Source: Halichondria panicea (Eukaryota; Porifera; Demospongiae; Suberitida; Halichondriidae). From it: a DNA stretch of 64,000 bases. The notes beneath the pieces are model-generated. The model ran no database searches, was not told where the DNA came from, and saw only the letters and a list, made by a program, of their open reading frames with translations. Below, one piece after another: positions 12,001 to 22,200 of this stretch. The translations under genes and the position numbers were made by a program. Numbering within the stretch: the stretch's first letter is position 1; every line of letters starts with the position of its first letter. Where the stretch lies: positions 2,919,502 through 2,983,501 of the forward strand of contig NC_087393.1 in assembly GCF_963675165.1 (NCBI RefSeq), in the 5' to 3' direction.

Positions 12001-15000
12001 TAGCATGAAGCCATTCTATGTAGCACTTAGATACATAATAACCAAGTCGAGCAATGTCCTTTGCTGTTTTGGCTTCACAGGAGGGACAGAGAAAAGTTGA
12101 AATAGAGTAATTCAAGCTAAACTCAAAAAAATTGGAAACAGAGTAAAGACAACGGACTTAGAGCTTGTCAGTGGTATAAGCTTACTTCTCTCAAGTATCT
12201 CCCAGGCCCTGAGTGATCTCTAGTGGATAGGAGAGCTAGAAACCAGGGATACAAAACCGTAGCGCAGTCCTCCATGTAATTATTTGCGAGTGCAATTAAT
12301 TACACGGAGTGCTTCACTGGATGTCAGTCCTTTTACATAGGGCGTGGGCGGTCGTTTCCAATCCCCTTTCTTTTGTATCCCTGTTCTAGCTGCTCAAGAT
12401 CACTGCTAGGAGCATAGGAGTGTCTACTACGCGGATTCTGTCGTCCTGCTAACTTTGCCATTATATCTGCTAACATTATTAATTGTACTAAATGATACTC
12501 ACTATTATTAGATCAAGCGGGCGGGCGGGTGTGTCTGTTCCAGCTGTAACTGCTGAACGGTTGCAATGTGACGAACACTAACAGCCTTCTAGCCACATTC
12601 TCTTGGATTTTGATTCGTGGATTAGCAAACTAAAGCTTCTTTCTCGAGTTATGGCTAGTTTGACTCACATTTAAGGCTGTACGTTGCAGTCTCTTTCATA
12701 GCATCATCTGTTCGCACAAAGTTTCTATAAGTTAGCCTTGCACTAAAGCGCTAGCTTTTTGTTAGCTACAAGAGTCAGAAAAGAGCTGTTAAAGCAGCTA
12801 GCTATAGTAGTAGCCATTTGTGAACTTGATCTCTTTGTAGACACACTCCTTATTCCTGTGGATGTAATGCGCATGCGCGCTCATCTCCCACGTGTGAGAG
12901 AATCCAGATCCCTGGCAGAAGATTACTTCTTTTTCTTGTGTAGTCCATGGTAAGCCACACAACACGACAATGATACCCATTTAATAGAAGCATGTAACAA
13001 AAGTCTGATAACAATTGATGCATGTAACACACATTTTTTCTTCTCAGTTATATATTACAGACTGCATGTGAAATTAAGGTTTACTCCCGCTACGTTCTTC
13101 TATCGTTGAAGATTATTCATCAAGCCAGATCCTACATGTATAATGACTTTAGAATTCAGGGCTGCATTGAGGGGGGGGGGGGGCGAGGGGCTAGGATCTG
13201 GCAGATTCATTTGTACTGCTATAATTCTGATGTACGGAAGCCCGTAGGGGCCATTCAGTTCCACTCTAAGATTCCACTCTAGAATGCACTTCCACTCTGA
13301 AATTCCACTCTGGAATGCACTTCCATTCTAAAATTCCACTCTGAACTTCCATTCTGGAGTGCACTTCCATTGTGCCAATCACATGATATCACGCGTCGGC
13401 CTCATCTTGTACCAAGATCGTGTCTACCAGTGACTAAACTGCTCTGATAAATCGTTTGTGAGTATGGTATATATTACTGTGTGTGTGTATAGTATTTATT
13501 AGGGACTCTGCAGTTGAGAATGCATGGTGCATGTTTTTTATGACCTCCCACATGCAAGTATAGTTATATTATTTAAATTACTATTCTGTAGCAATTAAGG
13601 GCTACTGAAATTCAGCGTTGTATATCCTTAAAGGAGTGTGCATGGGAGTATAGTGTCCTCAATGCAGGATAAAGTCCCGCCCACCAGCTCTGCCCTCTTT
13701 GATGTTCAACCAGAGTGGAGCCTGGAGGTATAAGACCGCAAAGGTCAAATTGACATCATCTGGTCTGTACGCGTATACGTGTTCAGGCACTTAGTAACAG
13801 AACTGGCAGCTATGAATATTAAAACTACAGCTAGAAATTTAGCGTTTATTGTAACATTTATATCAATGTGTGCATGTGTTGGAGACAGATCATTAGCATT
13901 CATGTCCCCAATGCTGTCACGTATAACAGTGGTTGTTTGATTGTGTCCTAACTATTTTTCAGAATAATTATTACAAGCAGTAGCTGTTGGGGATTAACAA
14001 AATAAATAACACAGGCCGGATTAGCTTGTAAGAATACCCATGCATGCACTCTCAAAATATTAACTTCACTATAGCCATTTTTCACACTGGATGGAGACAA
14101 TAACACAATGGAATTTCAGAATGGAAATGCATTCTAGAATGGAATTTCAGAATGGAAGTGCATTCTAGAGTGGAATTGCAGAGTGGAAGTGCATTCCAGA
14201 GTGGAATTTTAGAATGGAAGTGCACTCCAGAATGGAATTTCAGAGTGGAAGTGCATTCTAGATTGGAATCTTAGAGTGGAACTGAATGGCCCCTACGGGC
14301 TTCCGTACTGATGACTTCGCCCCTCCTACATTTTTAAATTGCCCAATTTGCCCCCCCCCCTGATCCAAAATCCTGGATGCAGCCCTGGAATTCAATTCTG
14401 TCAACAATTGCTATCAACAAAATAATAATGTAACATTTCCTCTTCACTCTAGCTTGTCATACTTGTGTGTAAAACGCCACATCTCAAGTGGCTGAACAAC
14501 CGCACTCAAATACATGCATTGTGCAAGCACGTGGGGTAGAATTTCTGATTGTACCCTGTCTGCCTTAGCCATACATGGTCATGTCAAACCACACAGTTTA
14601 CATTACTACAAAGACAACAACGAATTTATATGGTGTGTATACCGTATAGCGGGTAATTTTTGGGGGACAAAATATTCGTGGTTCAGCAATATTGAGACAC
14701 TTCGTGGGTAATATTTTCGTGGTTGGAGCCTTGCACTACAGGTAAAGGTAGGCAAGGTCGCTTCATTCGTGGGTAAAATATTCGTGGTCAGACCTCCAAC
14801 CACGAATATTTTGCCCCACGAAAATTACACGCTATACGGTAGTAGGTGCTTACTCCCCTTTATGCACTCCTGATGAAGCACAAAAATAACATACAGCCCC
14901 CTCCCTGGCATGCATAGTTTCCAACTTTTTTTTTTTAAGGTACTAAGACTCAACAAGAAGAGGGCTAAGCCTCACACAGTTTACATTACTACAAAGACAA

Positions 15001-18000
15001 CAACGAATTTATATGGTGTGTATAGTAGGTGCTTACTCCCCTTTATGCACTCCTGATGAAGCACAAAAATAACATACAGCCTCCTGGCATGCATAGTTTT
15101 TTTTAAAGGTACTAAGACTCAACAAGAAGAGGGCTAAGCCTCCATGGGTCCATGGGAATGGTTTTGATACATTTTAGCCGCAGCAAGGGACGTCGAATGC
15201 ACAACGCTTGGACCTAGGAAGCTCCTAAGCATCTATAGAATACGACTTGTTGCTTAACTATCGCTGTAAAATCCAGCATAGTGCTGCAGTATGCATCAAA
15301 TCGTGCTGCGGTCGGTCACGTGGTATAAGCCACATCTACGAGGAGGATATGCATCCACATAATTTTATCCTCCACACCGTGGTTGTGACTAAATATTGCT
15401 CAACCACGAATGTTTTGCTCCCCGGCTATACGGAATTTACGGTAGCACTACAATTTCTAGAAACATCAAGGGGAAGGCAAAGTTGATTGAATTTATCTCT
15501 GTCCACTCTCTATCTAAGATCTTACCTCATAGATGGTCACATAGAGAGACTCTCCGGTCACCCTAATTCCACACTTCCTACTTATCTCTGCCTGTTCCTT
15601 ACTGAGTTTTCCCTGTTCTTCAGCTACCTGCATGGATATGAAATTAGTATTGCATGGTAGACATGTACAAATAAAATACCCTTAAATGAAACATGTGCTG
15701 GCCATCTTTGTACTCCTTAACAGCTCCTTCTAGAGAACTTCGCTGCTGCTCTGGATCCTAACCGTAAGTAGTTGAAAACATGTGAAAGAACATGCATGCA
15801 CTCAAGAACCTTTTGCCTGAAACTCTGTGCAAATTGCAAACATCCAGCCTCCAAAAAGTCACTCTCTTGACGATGTAAGTTCAGCAACTGCTCCTGGTCG
15901 ACTTCTTTGCAGAGCTGTTGATTCATTTATATAAAGCAACTTGAATTAACGGAAATCACCTTTCTATACAAAGCAGCAGCAACCGGTCGATGATGAAACA
16001 ACTGGAGGTACTTATCCATTTGCGAGTGGTAGCGCTTGTACTTGAGCTCATCCAGAACCTTGAACACTTGAGCAAAATAAATATATTCTCAGTTAATCGG
16101 ATAACCGTTTTATACATTAAGCAGGCATAATATTTGGCTAACATCCGTTAATTAGTAGACATATAATTAAGGCCACGCCTCCCAATCATGTGTCTGTGGG
16201 CGGTCCATACAGTAGTGAACGTACTGAGTTGTGGGTCTCCACTCTCCACAGCCTTGTCCAGTGCTATATCCACTTTGTCCATTTCCATTAACATCGGGAC
16301 TTGATCCCGGGCATGAACTTCATGGTCCAGTAACTGAATGATAGACAAATACTGAAAGCACCACAGAGGCTGATGCCCCTCCTCGGTGGAGGAGCCAAAG
16401 CTTCTATGAAGTTTAACATTTCTTGTCCAAAAAAAAGGGGTGGATCTGCAGAGTTCGCAAGGGATGCTTCTGACAGTACAGTCACCGTACCGCGTAGACA
16501 GAGGAGGCTGGAACCACTGACCGTAGCTAATTAAGGTTACTAATTGGATTTCTCCAAACTTCTCTTGCAGACTACTTCAAGCCTAGTTTTTAGAATCTGT
16601 AACAAGTTTAAAACGGTATTTTGCAGGGGGGGGGGGTGGTAAAATTATATTTTTGCCAATAGAAGCAGAGATACAGTCTCAAAGCCAGCTGTGCGGTGAC
16701 ACGCCACTCATGATATTGAGACTAGTACAAGAGCAAAACTTTTGCTGCTTCTGAGCAAAATTGAAAAAAATAAAATATGACCCCCCCCCCCCGAAAAATA
16801 ATTACAGACACTAAAACTATAGCTTGAAGTAGTTTGCAAGATAAGTTTGGATAAATCCAATTTGTGATTTTAATTAGCTAATTAGGTCTAGCCTCCTCTG
16901 CCGCGTAGACATGCAGCTTTGCAGCTCTTTTGTAGCTGCAGCTAGCGCTTTAGTGCAAGGCTAACTCATAAGTTGAATAGAAAGTTTATGTGAACAGATG
17001 ATGCTATGAAAGATTCTGAAGAGACTGCAACAGCCTTCACTGTGAGTCAAACTAGCGAGAAAGAGTTTAGTTTGCTAATCCACAATTAAAATCCAAGCTG
17101 TTAGTTTTCGTCACATTGCAAGATTAAGTGTAAGAGCATTTACAGCTTATACAACACGGGGGAAACAATGTTTCATGAATTATGACCAAGTGCTGCAAGA
17201 CATTCAGAGCCCCCCTAATATACCATTCTCATGCCTCCTAATGTAAAGGCTAAAAGGGAGTGGCCTCCAGTGTCTAAGTTGCAAACTTGATTCAGATCTA
17301 GCCTCGTTCCCAGGCCTTACTTTTTCTTGCTGTTGTCACTGTTCATCCATAAATCATAGAGAGACATAGTGAGGCAGCAAAGAAAGAAATGGGCGTACAG
17401 TTAAGAAAAAGTAAGGCCTGGTTTGGGAAATCGCGTGATCCACAAGGATTTTTATGAACGTGGGCGATATGTAGCCCACAATCGTGACGTAAGGTATTCT
17501 CCCACGCATTCAGAGTTTTAATAAGACTGTACTGAGACAACCACCAAGCTGTGCTGCAAGTCAGATCAGAGAACCAGCGTGGCCAGCTCTGGTGGCAGTA
17601 GCTACCTGCTATATGATAATGATGACTAAGCTATTCTTGATCTAACCTGTATAGACTATAGCATGTAGAAAGGCACAAGAAAAGGTGATAGTAGTCTGAT
17701 AGAATAGGATAGAATCTGAACACACAATCTAGACTAGTAGATCATCTAGCTAAGCCTAAGGTATAGCTAGCTCTAGTGCTTGCAAACTTCCAGTTCCAAG
17801 TCCATGTCCAGCTTGCTGCAGGCAAAGTTTTATTAGTCATAGATCTCTGCGTGGGCAGTCCAACATCTCTAGCTCAGCATGCCCACGCTCATTTTCACCC
17901 TTCTACCACCCTTCTACCCTCACGCGACTTCCCGATACAGGCTCTCCTTTTTCCTAACTTTACGTCTATTTCTTTCTTTATTCCTCCAATTAATACCGTA

Positions 18001-19213
18001 TTTTATCTCATTGAACGATTAATACAGTATTTTATCTTATTGAACGATTGTGATAAAGAACAGAAAAAGGAGAGCCTGTGTAGAGGCTAATTCAGATCAG
18101 CCTCCCTCCCTAAATAGCTGTTGTCAGCCAATATTTGAGGTCAAAGTTCTTTTTTTGCTGACACTGCACAGAGGAGGTAGGACAGGTCGTTAATAAGGGT
18201 ATCGTACAAGGGTTTGATTCTTTTATGATAGTTTGCTCACGTGCGACAGCCATGTGGCTATAGAACATGGCTTAGAAGTGATCACAAGTGAATTAGAAAT
18301 GAACAGCCAACAGAGCTGGCTAGAGATTAATTCGGCTGCAGCACAAACAGTGGGGCCAAACACTAGTCCTTTGCTTAAAGTCAGTTTTGAGGGGTGCAAT
18401 TAAGTGTGCCTACTGGCCGGTGTCTTCCGAGGCTTCGCATGTGAGCAAACACTGATGTAATGTGCAAAAATGCAATTAATATACCCTCATTAGTGACCTA
18501 ATGAGACCTGCCCTACGTCCTTTGGACATTGCATTAATTACTGCATGACTATTAAAAACAGGATATATGACATCATCAAAATAATGATAATGTAGGCCTC
18601 CCTGCTTACTTGGAATGCCATTGCAGCCTTTTCAGAAGAGCACGTAGCCAAAGTTGTTTACCGAGTGTTGCTACTCTACTTAGTAGTTAGCTCTGCACTA
18701 GAACGCTAGCTATTGGTAGCTGCAAGAGTGAGAAGAGAGCTGCAAGGCTCTGCTAATGCAGCCATTAGACTTGAACTTTTGGCATCAATCGTTTTAACAA
18801 CAATAATGGTCGATCGTTACCCACTCTCTGAGTTTTTGCATGCAGTAAAATTAAATTGTTTATCATGTGTACTAGTAGGCTAGCTTTATGTTGTGTAGCT
18901 TTGGCATCTCCACCGAGGCATCAGCACCTGCGGTGCTTTCATTGCTAGCTGTTTTAACAGATCTTTTCTGACTCTTGTAGCTAACAAAAAGCTAGCGCTT
19001 TAGTGCAACGCTAACTCATGTGTTGAATAGAAAGTTTGTGCGAACAGATGATGCTAGGAAAGATTCTGAAGAGACTGCAACAGCCTTCAATGTGAGTCAA
19101 ACTAGCCATAACTCGAGAAAGAAGATTTGGTTTGCTAATCCACGAATCGAAATCCAAGAGAACGTTGCTAGAAGCCTATAGAAGCTGTTAGTTTTCGTCG
19201 CATTGCAACCGTT

Positions 19214-19247
<34 letters not shown>

Positions 19248-22200
19248 CAGCTTTACCGTATCCCTCGTGCGGCTACGCTTCGAGGCATAAAAACAACACA
19301 CATTGTAAAAGACAGCAGTGCATATACAACATTGTACATGTACGTTGATGTAGACTACAAACCTATGGGAATGCCCATTTTTCTGAAGACAGTACAAAAT
19401 GAAAGCACCAAAGGTGCTGATGCCTCGGTGGAGATGCCAAAGCTACATAACATAAAGCTACTAATAGCACATTATTAATTTTGCTGCATGCAAAAACTCT
19501 GAGTGGGTAATGATCGACCATGATTGTTGTTAAAAACGATCGATGCCAAAAGTTCAAGTCTAAAATTAATGGCTGCATAATAGCAGAGCCTTGCAGCTCT
19601 CTTCTCACTCTTGCAGCTAGCGTTCTAGTGCTAACTACTCGGTAAACAAGTTTGGCTACGTGCTCTTCTGAAAAGGCTGCAATGGCATTCCAAGTAAGCA
19701 AAACTAGGCATAACTCGAGAACGAAGCATTATTTTGCAAATCCACGAATTAAAATCCAAGTAAACATGACTAGAAGCCTATAGAAACTCTTACTTGCACT
19801 TGATTCATCCTTGAGCAGCTGTAGCAGTCTACACACACACACACAAACACACTACCGTATACCTCGCTTGCGCATGCGCACCGAGGCATAAATATCACAT
19901 TCACTTCAAAGGTTACGATAGGTTTCATAGCTAAGAATACAGCAAATTCTTGTTAATCCGGTAACCCTTGGGACAGTGCAGCATAGCGAGGTGGCTGTAT
20001 TTCAGGAAATAGCCGCAGTTTAAAAACGACCTTACCTCGACAAATGAATTATTTTGTAATCTAATTTTATTTGCCAAACCCCACCCAAAACGTCATATCC
20101 GGCCGTAATAAACGTATAAAATTACATTGAAAACTTTAGGGCAGCCAGCACTGGCCAGTATACGGAATAGTGAGTGGTATTTCAGGGTGAGTTTTGTGAA
20201 GTAAACATGTAGCTAGGATTCCGTGCCAAACCAAATGGCAGGTATATCGAGGTGGCCGTAATTCAGAGAGCCGAAATAGCGAGAGTCTACTGTATTGAAC
20301 TTCTTCACAACTGAAGCATGCGAGGTTAGGTTAGGTACTGATATGCTTATGCTACACATTTTGACATGGACATGGTGTGGCTATTAAATACGGCAATTCA
20401 CACGCACCATAGCAGCGAGAGGTTTCCTTCCACCAGCCTTGGAGGCTCTGGCAATCTCAGCAAATGACACTACCACTTTGCTTCCATTGAACTTGTCAAT
20501 AATCTGCCTGGCAACTTCATCATCAGATAAGGAGACATCTTGAATCTATACATGTACATGTATGTACACCTAATTATTATGAGGAGATCAATAGACAAAT
20601 ATCAGACAGAATGAATTGAGAACAGGCAAGACAACTCTTTGGTCCTGATAAAATTCTTTTCTGCAGTCTTACTTCAGCCATGGCTAAATATTTGTACTAA
20701 ATGGTGGTTGTCCCTAGCTTGGGTGTTCAGCCTCCTACACAGGCCATGCAGCCACCGGCCTTAAGAAAAAAGAAATTCTTGGTGACCATGCAGAGCTCTA
20801 TTGATCAGTAGCAGAAGTAGCCATGGGGACGAGGCTAAGTAAGACACATCATGATGCAAATGACTTGCATACAAATTATAAGCACTGTATCAGAGTAGGT
20901 CCGACATGCATGCACGAATCACTACAACTTCAGTGCATTTCCAGCAAAAGCATTTCTGGTCATGTTGAAAACATGCAGAGGCCAGTATACTGAACTTGTA
21001 GCGATTCGTGCATGCATGTTGGACCTCTGGCACTGTATAATTATAATACCACAGTGTTCTCACCTTTCGCAAAGCCCACTCTTTGAGTATCTTCACCTCT
21101 CCATTTGCAGGAGGAATTTTGAGGTACTTGCATATTTCCATTGCCAGTGGATACAAACCTCGGTTGATCAATCTAATGGCATGTACATGTATACAGCTGT
21201 AACTGAAACCATACATATATACTGAAACAAAAATATAATTCAATCAGCATAAATCGATGGCACCAACCTGTCAATGAGAACCCCAGTGGACAGTCGATAG
21301 TATCTACACATTAGGTTTAAGGGGCCATAACATAAAATTATACCGTATAATCGCCAAATTTCCGAGCCAGATACTTTTTACGCCGTTTGACCTAAATCTA
21401 TGTCGTGAAATTTGGGTTCATTGTTCCACTTGGTAGTGAATCCCCGAAAACTCACGAAATGTACCATACATCTACTGTATTCGAGGATACACGAACATTT
21501 ATAACCGTAAATTTAATATCGCATGCATGCATGCTGCAAAAAGGCTGCTACTCCACGAACATTAAATCTGCAAAAAACCTTTCTAAAAGGATTTCCGCAA
21601 AAATGCATACCCTCGAAATATACCCGCTATACGGTATACACATGTATATGTGGCACTGACGTACATACGTGTACAATTACTGTATGAAAAATTAATAATG
21701 AAGGATACTGTCTGAAGGTGATAGGGATCCCAATGCTTGATTGTCTAACACTGTTCAAGACCCTGAGCTGATGGCACATTTCAACAAACTCATTCACAAC
21801 ATCACTGGGGATGTCTGGACCGAGGAAACCTTTTCCAAAGTTCGAGCTCTAAAATAAAAATGTTATGAGAACAGATTAGAGGCACCTTTAAATTAACAAT
21901 TCTGTAGATTGTACGTGGTTGGTGAAGTTATAAAAAAAGGACAGGGCTAAAACCATCACTGGGTGTGCATGACCATATACATGTACGTACACGTAAAACG
22001 ACCGTAACATTAATAAGTCAATATCTCTAGGGGTTACATGACACAAAGAGGCCCTCCTGCAACCTTGAGGAGACTTTGTTGAATAGGCGGCTGGAACTCC
22101 TCTCCAGCAGCTTTGATACACTGCATCACAGCCTCCGGTAGACGGTCCTTGACGAATCTAATATACTCATCTGCCTTGTGACTCTCATCTCCCTAATATA

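Noticed and set aside
19188-19701. Overlapping frames of 69-112 codons
   Set aside because: They lie within R1/R2 repeats that recur elsewhere with stops and carry a CA run.
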